Assembly (NCBI GenBank): GCA_017620655.1
Contig: JAGAUT010000062.1
Span: 1 to 63,307 of the forward strand
Source of the DNA: Clostridia bacterium
Lineage (GTDB): Bacteria; Bacillota; Clostridia; Oscillospirales; CAG-382
Reading direction: 5' to 3'
Length of the DNA stretch: 63,307 nucleotides
In this document: positions 1 to 7,646 of the stretch, in pieces
How positions within the stretch are numbered: position 1 is the stretch's first letter
Layout: each line of letters opens with the position of its first letter
Notes under the pieces: model-generated
Databases searched by the model: none
What the model saw: the letters and a program-made list of their open reading frames with translations, nothing else
What the model was told of the DNA's origin: nothing
Made by a program: the position numbers and the translations under genes

Positions 1-1
1 C

Positions 2-877
2 CCGCTTATTCTCTTTATCGGTATCGGTGCCATGATTGACTTCGGTCCCGTTCTTTCAAACCCCAAGCTTATGATTTTCGGTGCTGCAGCACAGTTTGGT
101 ATCTTCTTCACCTTCTGTCTTGCATCAATGTTCTTCCCTCTCAACGATGCAGCTTCAATCGGTATCATCGGTGCGGCTGACGGTCCTACTGCTATAGTTG
201 TTGCTAACAAGCTGGATTCTGCATATCAAGGTGCTATCATGGTTGCGGCATACTCCTACATGGCTCTTGTGCCCATCATCCAGCCTCCCGTTATTAAAGC
301 TCTTACAACCAAGAATGAAAGAAGAATCCGCATGGACAACTCAAGCATGAACGTTTCCAAGCTTACAAAGATTCTCTTCCCCATCATCATCACAATCGTA
401 GCAGGCATCGTTGCTCCCTCTTCCGCATCTCTAATCGGTTTCCTTATGTTCGGTAACCTTATCAGAGAATGCGGTGTTCTTGATTCCCTTTCAGAGACAG
501 CACAGCACGTTCTTGCAAACCTTGTTACAATCTTCCTCGGCTTTACAATTGCAAACCAGATGGTTGCAGATAAGTTTCTTAAGGCTGAAACTCTTCTCAT
601 TCTCGGACTTGGTCTTTTCGCATTCATCTTCGATACAGCAGGCGGCGTTCTCTTTGCAAAGATTCTCAATCTCTTCCTTCCCAAGGACAAGAAGCTCAAC
701 CCCATGATCGGTGCTGCAGGTATTTCTGCGTTCCCCATGTCAGGCAGAGTTGTACACAAGATGGGTCTTGCTGAAGACAACCAGAACTTCCTTCTCATGC
801 ACTCCATCGGTGTTAACGTTTCCGGACAGATTGCCTCTGTAATCGCAGGCGGTCTTATCCTTAACTTCTTCATGTAA
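2..877 (+). CDS. Sodium-translocating decarboxylase beta subunit (5' partial)
   Basis: The gene runs in from the left edge and codes for a very hydrophobic protein with the G-A-A-D-G-P-T-A-I segment and repeated membrane helices of the OadB/GcdB/MmdB family. These subunits couple decarboxylation of a carboxybiotin carrier to Na+ export at the cytoplasmic membrane. The visible part (about 291 residues) covers most of the subunit and ends normally with TAA. The substrate (oxaloacetate, methylmalonyl-CoA or glutaconyl-CoA) cannot be told from this subunit, because the alpha and biotin-carrier genes would lie to the left. It is followed 18 bp later by a 47-codon gene and then a terminator, so the two end one operon. 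Confidence 0.93.
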   Translation, partial: PLILFIGIGAMIDFGPVLSNPKLMIFGAAAQFGIFFTFCLASMFFPLNDAASIGIIGAADGPTAIVVANKLDSAYQGAIMVAAYSYMALVPIIQPPVIKALTTKNERRIRMDNSSMNVSKLTKILFPIIITIVAGIVAPSSASLIGFLMFGNLIRECGVLDSLSETAQHVLANLVTIFLGFTIANQMVADKFLKAETLLILGLGLFAFIFDTAGGVLFAKILNLFLPKDKKLNPMIGAAGISAFPMSGRVVHKMGLAEDNQNFLLMHSIGVNVSGQIASVIAGGLILNFFM

Positions 878-895
878 CAGAGAGGAGATTTTACT

Positions 896-1039
896 ATGAA
901 TATGGAATTCAATCCCATGAACTTTATATACAACCTTCCCTACATGGGCAAGGGCATGCTCGGTATATTCATTGTTATCGGCATTATCATTCTTGCTGTT
1001 TATCTTCTTGCGAAAATCGGCAAAAATGACAACAAATAA
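896..1039 (+). CDS. 47-residue membrane protein at the end of the decarboxylase operon
   Basis: This short frame begins with ATG after the ribosome binding site AGAGGAG and ends with TAA. The product has an N-terminal Met/Asn-rich amphipathic part, then one strongly hydrophobic helix (residues about 21-39, rich in Ile and Leu), then a basic-polar tail that begins A-K-I-G-K. It lies 18 bp after the decarboxylase beta subunit and before the operon terminator, so it is probably co-transcribed. The single helix followed by a short charged tail recalls the membrane anchor of OadG-type gamma subunits, but it lacks their long soluble C-terminal part. That it stabilises or assembles the pump is inference. 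Confidence 0.75.
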   Translation: MNMEFNPMNFIYNLPYMGKGMLGIFIVIGIIILAVYLLAKIGKNDNK

Positions 1040-1059
1040 GATAATTTAAAGCAAAACTC

Positions 1060-1089
1060 AAGGCACAGCCAATCGGCTGTGCCTTTTTT
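1060..1089 (+). terminator. Intrinsic terminator of the decarboxylase operon
   Basis: The stem AAGGCACAGCC pairs with GGCTGTGCC across an AATC loop and is followed by six T. A nearly identical hairpin occurs at 2042-2070. Confidence 0.9.
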
Positions 1090-1092
1090 ATG

Positions 1093-1722
1093 CTATTTCT
1101 TTTTCAATTTTTTTGCTTTATTCCAGAAATAATATCCCGCGCACAAAAGCAAAGGGCAAACAATGGCAGGAGTGTGAACAATAACACTTACCACAGCAAG
1201 AATCACACAAGTCGAACAAAGAGCAAAGTTAAATTTTACCTTCTTATTCTTTGAACTTTCAGCAGCCTCTCTCTGCTTTGCGTCCTCGTTTGCCTTTTGG
1301 ATGAGCTTCTCCTGATTTTCAAACTCCTTTTCACTGTTCTTGTACATCTCACTCGTCACTTTATCAACTTTATATTTAGGAGTATCTATAATGTTACCGT
1401 TTATGTCGGAGCAGACCACAATGGTTAAAACGTCATAATATTCAAAGTTATGCTCAATATGAGCATCAGTTGAATTAAATTTCTTCTTGAGTTCATCATC
1501 AAAATAAACAGAACTTGCGTTGTCCAATACAAGATTGTTTCTTCTTGTTTCGGAATAAGACATACTTGTTATTTTGATTTGATGAAACCCATTTTGAACC
1601 ATGAACAGCTTTGTGTCAAACGTTGGTTCAAAAAATATCTTTGGAAACGTCCTGCCGTCATCAACCGTTATGTATCCTCCGAAAGTTTTGTGACCAGTAA
1701 AAACTACCTGAATAAATGGCAT
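1093..1722 (-). CDS. Hypothetical protein with two C-terminal membrane helices
   Basis: The product has 209 residues. Its soluble N-terminal part (about 1-155) is mostly predicted beta-strand and ends in a charged, possibly coiled segment rich in Glu and Lys (about 130-165). Two hydrophobic helices follow (about 168-200) and the tail is very basic. I do not recognise the family. The ATG at 1722 is chosen because AAGGAGA lies at the right distance; a start six codons upstream has no binding site. It is divergent from the XRE regulator at 1825, and its promoter carries a palindrome inside the spacer, so it is probably the main target of that regulator. Confidence 0.7.
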   Translation of the reverse strand: MPFIQVVFTGHKTFGGYITVDDGRTFPKIFFEPTFDTKLFMVQNGFHQIKITSMSYSETRRNNLVLDNASSVYFDDELKKKFNSTDAHIEHNFEYYDVLTIVVCSDINGNIIDTPKYKVDKVTSEMYKNSEKEFENQEKLIQKANEDAKQREAAESSKNKKVKFNFALCSTCVILAVVSVIVHTPAIVCPLLLCAGYYFWNKAKKLKKK

Positions 1723-1754
1723 AATTATTCTCCTTTTCACATAGTATATAGTAT

Positions 1755-1783
1755 ATCATAACCTGTTTCAGGTTATTTGTCAA
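1755..1783 (-). promoter_or_regulatory. Promoter of the minus-strand hypothetical gene with an operator in the spacer
   Basis: On the minus strand there is TTGACA (1783-1778), a 17-bp spacer and TATGAT (1760-1755). The spacer contains the palindrome AACCTG-TTT-CAGGTT (1760-1774), so a bound repressor would block the promoter directly. Confidence 0.75.
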
Positions 1784-1785
1784 TA

Positions 1786-1796
1786 CCCTGAAACAG
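1786..1796. promoter_or_regulatory. Second operator-like half palindrome
   Basis: CCTGAAACAG at 1787-1796 repeats the CTG-AAA-CAG core of the palindrome at 1760-1774 in the same intergenic region. It lies just upstream of a TATAAT (1804-1809) that may serve the rightward XRE gene, although no good -35 box is present for it. The pair fits autoregulation by the XRE protein. Confidence 0.55.
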
Positions 1797-1824
1797 ATTA
1801 ATGTATAATCAAGTCGGTGATAAT

Positions 1825-2037
1825 ATGTATTCAAGAATCAGAGATTTACGTGAAGACAATGAACTGACTCAAACTCAGGTTGCAAAGTTTCTCGGAATGT
1901 CACAGACCGGCTATTCAAAATACGAAACGGGAGAAAACGATTTACCAACCTCTATTTTAATAAAATTAGCAAGATTCTATAACACCAGCATTGACTATCT
2001 TCTTGGCGAAACAAATATTAAAACAAGGTATAAATGA
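1825..2037 (+). CDS. XRE-family transcriptional regulator
   Basis: The product is 70 residues and consists of little more than one HTH_3/XRE domain: helix 2 (T-Q-T-Q-V-A-K-F-L-G), recognition helix (S-Q-T-G-Y-S-K-Y-E-T-G) and the closing D-Y-L-L-G-E motif typical of small phage-type repressors. The ATG at 1825 follows GGTGA at a good distance; an in-frame ATG at 1801 overlaps the likely -10 box. It is divergent from the membrane-protein gene at 1722 and separated from it by paired palindromes, which points to a local repressor that controls both itself and its neighbour. It ends with TGA, so UGA is a normal stop in this genome. Confidence 0.88.
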   Translation: MYSRIRDLREDNELTQTQVAKFLGMSQTGYSKYETGENDLPTSILIKLARFYNTSIDYLLGETNIKTRYK

Positions 2038-2041
2038 TGTA

Positions 2042-2071
2042 AAAGGCACAGCCATTTGGCTGTGCCTTTTA
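2042..2071 (+). terminator. Intrinsic terminator after the XRE gene
   Basis: AAAGGCACAGCC pairs with GGCTGTGCCTTTT across ATTT. Apart from the loop it copies the terminator at 1060-1089. Confidence 0.85.
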
Positions 2072-2079
2072 TTATTGGC

Positions 2080-2310
2080 ATTATGATTTCTGAAAAGCCT
2101 TCCTCCGAGATGAAGGTGACACGACAAGGTCGTGACGGAAGAAGCCTGCGTGTCCTTGGTATTTCAAATATCAAAAGTACCGCTTTCTCCCTCAGTCAGC
2201 ATACGCTGACAGCCTACGGCCCTGCTCGCAAGCAAGCTTGCTTGCCGCTTTGCCTAAAAACAACCACACAGGGTTGTTTTCTTAACGTGTCGCGCCCTCC
2301 CGGAGGGAGC
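2080..2310. repeat. Hairpin-rich noncoding block, possible repeat element
   Basis: No plausible gene lies here, but the block has many palindromes in a row: CACGAC-AAG-GTCGTG (2120-2134), GTCAGC-ATAC-GCTGAC (2195-2210), the perfect 18-bp palindrome at 2228-2245 centred on AAGCTT, AAACAACC-N6-GGTTGTTT (2258-2279) and CCCTCC-C-GGAGGG (2295-2307). The base composition is more GC-rich than the surroundings. Segments such as CTCCCTCAGTC resemble the palindromic intergenic repeats common in gut Clostridia. There is no second copy in this window. The hairpin at 2258-2279 could also terminate the minus-strand gene that ends at 2317. Confidence 0.5.
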
Positions 2311-2316
2311 CACAAT

Positions 2317-3312
2317 TTACACTTCGGTAACTTCGCCTGTTTCAATATCAACAACACAGGGTTTTGGGTTTTGTCCTCTATATTCATTTGAAACAAAGGT
2401 TTTAATCTTATTTCCGTCAACAGTAAACTGAGGTGCAAGTTTGAATTGGGGTGTTCCCTGATATACGCCGAAATTTCCATGCGGTTTTAGTACGGTTTCG
2501 CCTTTGCGTATCTCAAGATTACCGGACACCGTGCCGACCAGACCGTGATAACTCGTTGTCAGGGAAACGGTCAAGTCGTCTTTGATATAACAGGTGTGGT
2601 TTTCTTCCCAACTTCTGACGAACACACCTTCGGTATATGTAATATTCTCAGTTTCATTGAGGGTGGTAAAATAATTATTCACACGAACATCCAGCCCGTT
2701 CTCAAAGTCAAAGCTCATAGTTCCGCCGAGAATCTCTGTCACAACATTCCATGTCAGAGGAAGATACCACACATTGCGGTAATATACAAGCGGATAGTCC
2801 AAAAGCTCATCAAGCTCCTTGCCGTCAATGGTGACGCTTACACCAAAATGGTCAAAGTACCATCCACCATATGAATTTGCATTAAGACTCGGCTCATTCT
2901 TTTCGGCTCTTGGGTAATGAACCTGATATATATTAGTGTCTCTGTCAGGCGTTTGAGCTTCAAGGGGGTCTTCGACAGCCTTTATAAGAATCTTTTTGAA
3001 AATCTGCTTCGGCTCTTCGGGATTACCTCTTGTAAAGGCAATGCTTCGGGGTTCATTCTCATCGTATTCAGGAATAAGATTGAGTATCAAAGCGTTATTA
3101 TAGGTCAGCGGAAAGTATGTTACACCGCCGTTTACAAATACAGGAAATTCTTCGTATTCATTATAGTTATATTCCTGACCGTTTACTGTCACGGGAAATT
3201 CGGGAAGAAATCCGACATTAAACATCCAGCCTGTGATATTGTAGGCAAAGGTGCTTAAAGACACAAAAAGTGCTATGGCAACACCCATCAGGAAATAGCG
3301 GATTTTTTTCAT
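2317..3312 (-). CDS. Secreted protein with copper-amine-oxidase-N-like (stalk) domains
   Basis: The product has 331 residues with an N-terminal signal peptide or anchor (positively charged start, hydrophobic to about residue 22). Two segments have the 'V-T-V-N-G-Q-E ... G-V-T-Y-F-P-L' and 'V-T-I-D-G-K-E ... N-V-W-Y-L-P-L' pattern of the stalk domain first named after copper amine oxidase N-termini (about residues 40-75 and 155-205). The C-terminal third looks like beta-sandwich repeats. No catalytic motif is visible. The start at 3312 is six bases from AGGAGGT, while the ATG two codons earlier abuts the binding site. A role at the cell surface is inferred. Confidence 0.75.
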   Translation of the reverse strand: MKKIRYFLMGVAIALFVSLSTFAYNITGWMFNVGFLPEFPVTVNGQEYNYNEYEEFPVFVNGGVTYFPLTYNNALILNLIPEYDENEPRSIAFTRGNPEEPKQIFKKILIKAVEDPLEAQTPDRDTNIYQVHYPRAEKNEPSLNANSYGGWYFDHFGVSVTIDGKELDELLDYPLVYYRNVWYLPLTWNVVTEILGGTMSFDFENGLDVRVNNYFTTLNETENITYTEGVFVRSWEENHTCYIKDDLTVSLTTSYHGLVGTVSGNLEIRKGETVLKPHGNFGVYQGTPQFKLAPQFTVDGNKIKTFVSNEYRGQNPKPCVVDIETGEVTEV

Positions 3313-3371
3313 AAACATACCTCCTTATCTTTTGTATTCTAATTATAACATAACATTTTGTCCGTTGCAAC

Positions 3372-3408
3372 AAAAAAATCACCCGTGCCGTCGTTTGGTA
3401 CGGGTGAT
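3372..3408 (-). terminator. Terminator of pgi
   Basis: ATCACCCGTGCC (3378-3389) pairs with GGTACGGGTGAT (3397-3408). The seven A at 3372-3378 read as a U tract on the minus strand, downstream of pgi. Confidence 0.85.
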
Positions 3409-3487
3409 TGATTGAATCGAGCACCTTAATCTATTAAGCAAGAGGCTTGAGAAGTGCTAAATTAAAAGGTCTTTGCCTACTTTCTCC

Positions 3488-4831
3488 TTAAGAAAGTAGG
3501 GCTTCCAATTCCGCACGTCTCTCATCATTTTCCTTACCGGGTTTACCTAAAAGTGCGAACATATTCTTCTTATACGCCTCAACACCGGGCTGGTTAAAGG
3601 GATTTACACCAAGGATATATCCCGATGCCGCACAGGCAAGCTCAAAGAAGTAAACCATATAACCGTAGTCATATTCGCTTCTTGAGGGAACCTCGAGAAT
3701 AATATTGGGAACGCCGCCGTCATTATGAGCAAGAACAGTTGCAAGAAATGCCTTCTTGTTTGCTTCATCAAGCTCGTGTCCCGAGAGGAAGTTGAGGTTG
3801 TCAATATTCTGAGGGTCATTGGGGATAATAACGCTTGCGTTCTGCTTATCAATATTGATAACAGTTTCAAAGATGTTACGCTGTCCTTCCTGTACAATCT
3901 GACCGAGTGAGTGAAGGTCTGTTGAGTAGATTACGGATGCAGGGAAAATACCCTTGCCGTCTTTACCTTCGCTTTCGCCGAAGAGCTGCTTCCACCATTC
4001 ATTCATATACTGATATGCAGGCTCATAGCACGCCATGATTTCAAGGTCCTTACCCTTAGCATGAAGCACGTTTCTGATTACCGCATACTTATAAGCATCG
4101 TTCTTTTCGATATCGCATACCGAAAGTTCATCGTATGCCGCCTTTGCACCTTCCATAATCTTGTCGATGTCGCATCCGGCTACAGCGATGGGAAGAAGTC
4201 CGCAGGCTGTGAGAACAGAGTATCTTCCGCCGACATCATCGGGGATTACGAAGGTTTCATAACCCATATCGTCGGAAAATTCCTTGAGTGTTCCTCTTGC
4301 CTTATCGGTGGTCGCAAAAATTCTTTCCTTTGCACCTTCCTTGCCGTACTTTTCCTCTAAGAGACCTCTGAAAATTCTGAATGCTACAGCAGGTTCGGTT
4401 GTAGTACCCGACTTTGAAATTACATTTACGCAGATATCCTTACCTTCGCAAAGAGAAAGGGTTTCGGAAAGTGCCGCAGGTGAAATGGAATTACCTATAA
4501 AGTATATTTCGGGAGTCTTCTTCTTTAAAAGGTTATAGTTAGGGGACTTGATATATTCAATGGCAGCACGTGCACCGAGGTATGAGCCGCCGATACCGAT
4601 AACGATAAGAACATCACAGGAATCCTGAATCTTCTTTGCCGCCTTCTTTATTCTTTCAAATTCTTCCTTATCGTAATCTACGGGAAGAGAATGCCATCCG
4701 AGGAAATCATTTCCTTCGCCGCTTTTATTCACAATCTTTTCGTGTGCCTTTTCAAGTGCAGGAATAAGTGCCTTAATCTCAGCATCTGTCACAAAGTTTT
4801 TTACAAATTTGTCATTACACTTAATTGCCAT
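3488..4831 (-). CDS. pgi: Glucose-6-phosphate isomerase
   Basis: The 447-residue product interconverts glucose 6-phosphate and fructose 6-phosphate in the cytoplasm. It carries the SIS-domain phosphate-binding signatures [10 protein letters not shown] and [10 protein letters not shown], and the length fits the Bacillus-type enzyme. The ATG at 4831 follows GGAGG. A -35/-10 pair (TTGTTA, 16 bp, TATAAT at 4908-4881 on the minus strand) lies upstream. It stands alone as a single-gene unit. Confidence 0.97.
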   Translation of the reverse strand: MAIKCNDKFVKNFVTDAEIKALIPALEKAHEKIVNKSGEGNDFLGWHSLPVDYDKEEFERIKKAAKKIQDSCDVLIVIGIGGSYLGARAAIEYIKSPNYNLLKKKTPEIYFIGNSISPAALSETLSLCEGKDICVNVISKSGTTTEPAVAFRIFRGLLEEKYGKEGAKERIFATTDKARGTLKEFSDDMGYETFVIPDDVGGRYSVLTACGLLPIAVAGCDIDKIMEGAKAAYDELSVCDIEKNDAYKYAVIRNVLHAKGKDLEIMACYEPAYQYMNEWWKQLFGESEGKDGKGIFPASVIYSTDLHSLGQIVQEGQRNIFETVINIDKQNASVIIPNDPQNIDNLNFLSGHELDEANKKAFLATVLAHNDGGVPNIILEVPSRSEYDYGYMVYFFELACAASGYILGVNPFNQPGVEAYKKNMFALLGKPGKENDERRAELEALLS

Positions 4832-4880
4832 ATGTGTATTCCTCCAATATTGTTTATATCAAAATTATAAACCTGCACAC

Positions 4881-4908
4881 ATTATAATTCTACATAAATT
4901 TGTAACAA
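4881..4908 (-). promoter_or_regulatory. Probable promoter of pgi
   Basis: TTGTTA (4908-4903), a 16-bp spacer and TATAAT (4886-4881) on the minus strand, about 50 bp before the pgi start. Confidence 0.5.
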
Positions 4909-4922
4909 TTTTATCTTAGAGT

Positions 4923-6050
4923 CTATCTGACTGTGACAGACGATGTCAACAGGCGTTTAAAAATTTCAAAAAAGGTGATTTTTTCTATGCTTTCCGAAGT
5001 GATAATGGGAAATGAGCCTATTTCCTGTCCTTCGATGCTGTATTTCACTGTCCCGACCTTTGTATCCTTTTTGACGGGAGCAGATATACATTCATCAATT
5101 TCCATTCTCACTTCGACTTTATTCTGACGTCATTTATCAATGAGTATTTCCTCTAAATCAGATTCGATTTTTACGCTGTCCTTTACGCCGCCAAGGACTT
5201 TTATATTTTCAAGCTCAATGGGTTCCGGTTTATACACGGCATAATTTGCAAAGCCGTATTCAAGCAGTTTTTTTGCATCGGCAAAGCGTTTATCGCTGCT
5301 TTCACATTTCATAACGGATGCAATGAGATTCATGCCTCCCCTTTCGGCAGTTGCAGACATACAATAAAGTGCTGAGGAGGTATATCCCGTCTTCATACCC
5401 GTTGCACCGTTATAGAATCTGATGAGTTTATTTGTGTTGGAAATTCCGAATTCGCCGCCTCTGAGAGTATCCATCCAGATTTTTGTATAATCATAAACCT
5501 TTTTATGCTTATGAAGTTCTCTTGTCATGATTGCAATATCACGGGCAGTTGTATAATGATTATCGGCAGGAAGCCCTGTGCAGTTGACAAAGTGGGTATT
5601 TACCATTCCGAGTTCCTTTGCCCTTTCATTCATGAGTGCAGCAAAACCTTCCTCGGAACCTGCAACAAGCTCACCGAGAGCTACGGTACAGTCATTGGCA
5701 GACGCGACAATTACAGCTTTCAGCATTTCATTGACCGTCATTGTTTCACCCGGCTCCAGCCATATCTGAGAACCGCCCATACTGCAGGCATGCTCACTGC
5801 CAGACACAGGAGAGTTGAGGTCAAACTTACCTTCATCCATTGCCTCAAACACAAGAAGAAGAGACATGATTTTTGTAACCGATGCCGGCTCAAGCTTTTC
5901 ATCGGCATTCATTTCATAGAGAATTTTGCCTGTTGATGCTTCCATGAGACAGGCAGAGGTGCTGTTAAGATCAAGGTCTGCACCGTTTACGGTAAAAGAG
6001 ATTAACAGAGACACAAACAGAAATGACAGAAAACGTTTTATAAGTTTCAT
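4923..6050 (-). pseudogene. dacA: D-alanyl-D-alanine carboxypeptidase interrupted by an in-frame UGA
   Basis: The upstream part (6050-5130, 306 codons) encodes a signal peptide (about 1-23) and a complete penicillin-binding transpeptidase-like domain with S57-V-T-K60, S117-A-N119 and K220-T-G222. Such enzymes trim the terminal D-Ala of peptidoglycan stem peptides outside the membrane. A TGA stands at 5132-5130, and the same reading frame then continues for 68 codons to TAG at 4923. That part encodes what looks like the PBP5 C-terminal beta domain (K-V-E-V-R-M-E-I-D, then I-S-A-P-V-K-K) and a short tail that would attach to the membrane. Without the stop the protein would have about 375 residues, normal for the family. 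The ATG at 6050 follows GGAGG. The truncated form may still be catalytic but would lack its membrane-anchoring end. A sequencing error is possible. Confidence 0.82.
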
Positions 6051-6108
6051 AGCTTTTCCTCCAAACATATTGTAATTGGAGTATTTACCTAAAGGTGCTG
6101 AAATATAC

Positions 6109-6135
6109 AAAAACGTCTCCCGAATGAGAGACGTT
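6109..6135 (-). terminator. Terminator of the MATE gene
   Basis: AACGTCTC (6112-6119) pairs with GAGACGTT (6128-6135); the A run at 6109-6113 is a U tract on the minus strand, just after the MATE stop codon. Confidence 0.8.
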
Positions 6136-6141
6136 CTATTA

Positions 6142-7494
6142 TCAGTCATTTGTAAGTTTCTTGACCCATGTGTAGCGATTGACTTTAATAAACCCGGGAA
6201 TACATTTGAAAAGCTGGTCGAGGTTCAGGCAGAAAACTACCGCTACGGGAGACCACTTAAACACGAATGCCGCCAGGAACGAAAGCGGAAGCACGATACA
6301 CCAGATACTTATAAAATCATTTTTGATTACAAACTTCCCGTCACCGCCGCCCTGAACAATACCGATTATCGTCGGCATCTGATAGGACATACCAAAGCCA
6401 GTTACGCACAATACAAGGATAAATGCATTTGCGAGTGAATAGGTTTCGGGAGACAGGTTATACAGGCTGAGAATCGGTGTACGCACAAGGAACATTGTAA
6501 CACTGATAACTACGCCTATTCCGACAAACATTAACTGAAGAGTCTTTACATATTCCTTAAGCTTCTGCATATTTCCAATGCCTATGGTTTTGCCGATTAT
6601 TACTGCCGTTGCGTTTGATGCGCCTACCGATGCAACCTTCAGGGTCTGATAAAGGGTAGTTGACATTGAATTTGCAGCAATTGCATTATCCGACATATGT
6701 CCGAGAATTACTGACTGAAGTGCAGTTGATACACCGAACATTCCTCCGACAAGGATGATGGGAAATGCAGTTTTTGCATAATCTTTGAAAAGAGATTTAT
6801 CAAATTCAAAAAAGTTTCTTAAACCAAGTCTCAGTTTTTTATCAACAGTCAGAACATAGAACACAACAATTACAAGTTCAAGCACCCTTGCAACAAGTGT
6901 ACCGGTTGCCGCACCTTCTACCCCCATTTCGGGTGCACCAAAGTTACCAAAAATGAGAAGATAGTTGATTGAACAGTTTGTCACCAATGTAACAAGGGAA
7001 ATATAAAAGCCTATTTTTACGGTTTCAACGCTTCTTAATGATGCAAGCAATATATTCGTCACTGCAAACACGGGATAGGTGTACTTGATTACAGCAAGAT
7101 ACTTTGCGCCTTCGGAAATAATATCCTGTGACGGTGAAAAGATTCCGACAACCTTTTCGGGAAAGGCAGCAGCAACAGTAAACAAAACCGCCGATGTAAC
7201 AACTCCCACAAGCATTGCACAGGAGGACAGTTTCTTTATTTCCTTTGTTCTCTCCTGACCCCAGTACTGGCTTCCGAGAGCAACAAGTCCTGAGCCTGCA
7301 GACATTACTATCTGCTGGAAGATAAACTGAATCTGATTAATTGCCCCGACACCGGAGAGTGCCGTTTCGGAATACGAGCCTATCATGATATTATCGGCAA
7401 GGTTTACGCCGAGAATTATTATATTATGTAAAACCAGCACCCAATAGAGGGAGAAAAACTGTTTATAAAACGACTTGTCTTTAGTTACGAGCAT
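6142..7494 (-). CDS. MATE-family multidrug exporter
   Basis: The 450-residue product has about twelve hydrophobic helices and the N-terminal layout of the MATE family (N-L-A-D-N-I-M-I-G-S, then G-S-G-L-V-A-L-G-S-Q-Y-W-G near residues 77-90). These proteins export cationic drugs or metabolites in exchange for Na+ or H+. The substrate cannot be predicted. The ATG at 7494 follows GAGG at seven bases. It has its own promoter and terminator and is thus a single-gene unit. Confidence 0.92.
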   Translation of the reverse strand: MLVTKDKSFYKQFFSLYWVLVLHNIIILGVNLADNIMIGSYSETALSGVGAINQIQFIFQQIVMSAGSGLVALGSQYWGQERTKEIKKLSSCAMLVGVVTSAVLFTVAAAFPEKVVGIFSPSQDIISEGAKYLAVIKYTYPVFAVTNILLASLRSVETVKIGFYISLVTLVTNCSINYLLIFGNFGAPEMGVEGAATGTLVARVLELVIVVFYVLTVDKKLRLGLRNFFEFDKSLFKDYAKTAFPIILVGGMFGVSTALQSVILGHMSDNAIAANSMSTTLYQTLKVASVGASNATAVIIGKTIGIGNMQKLKEYVKTLQLMFVGIGVVISVTMFLVRTPILSLYNLSPETYSLANAFILVLCVTGFGMSYQMPTIIGIVQGGGDGKFVIKNDFISIWCIVLPLSFLAAFVFKWSPVAVVFCLNLDQLFKCIPGFIKVNRYTWVKKLTND

Positions 7495-7520
7495 ATTTAC
7501 GCCTCACTTTTCCGTCGGGT

Positions 7521-7549
7521 ATTTTAGCATAGTTTTGAAGAATTGTCAA
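7521..7549 (-). promoter_or_regulatory. Promoter of the MATE gene
   Basis: TTGACA (7549-7544), a 17-bp spacer and TAAAAT (7526-7521) on the minus strand. Confidence 0.75.
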
Positions 7550-7646
7550 ACATTAACTTTTCACCTAAAAATCACATAATCTTGATTTTTTCAACACATT
7601 GATATGCAAAAATATTGTTACAGAATTCATTGTAAGGAGAATTTGA

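Noticed and set aside
256..933. Long open frame antisense to the decarboxylase beta subunit
   Set aside because: It mirrors the codon pattern of a clear membrane-protein gene, has no ribosome binding site and gives a Pro/Arg-rich product with no recognisable fold.
2214..2480. Minus-strand frame over the palindrome block and the end of the stalk-domain gene
   Set aside because: Its N-terminal part is translated palindromes and its C-terminal part is a shifted reading of the stalk-domain gene.
5130..5132. Genetic code with UGA read as an amino acid
   Set aside because: Several complete genes in the window end with UGA (for example the XRE regulator at 2037 and the MATE gene at 6142), so UGA is a normal stop. 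The dacA case is a local event.
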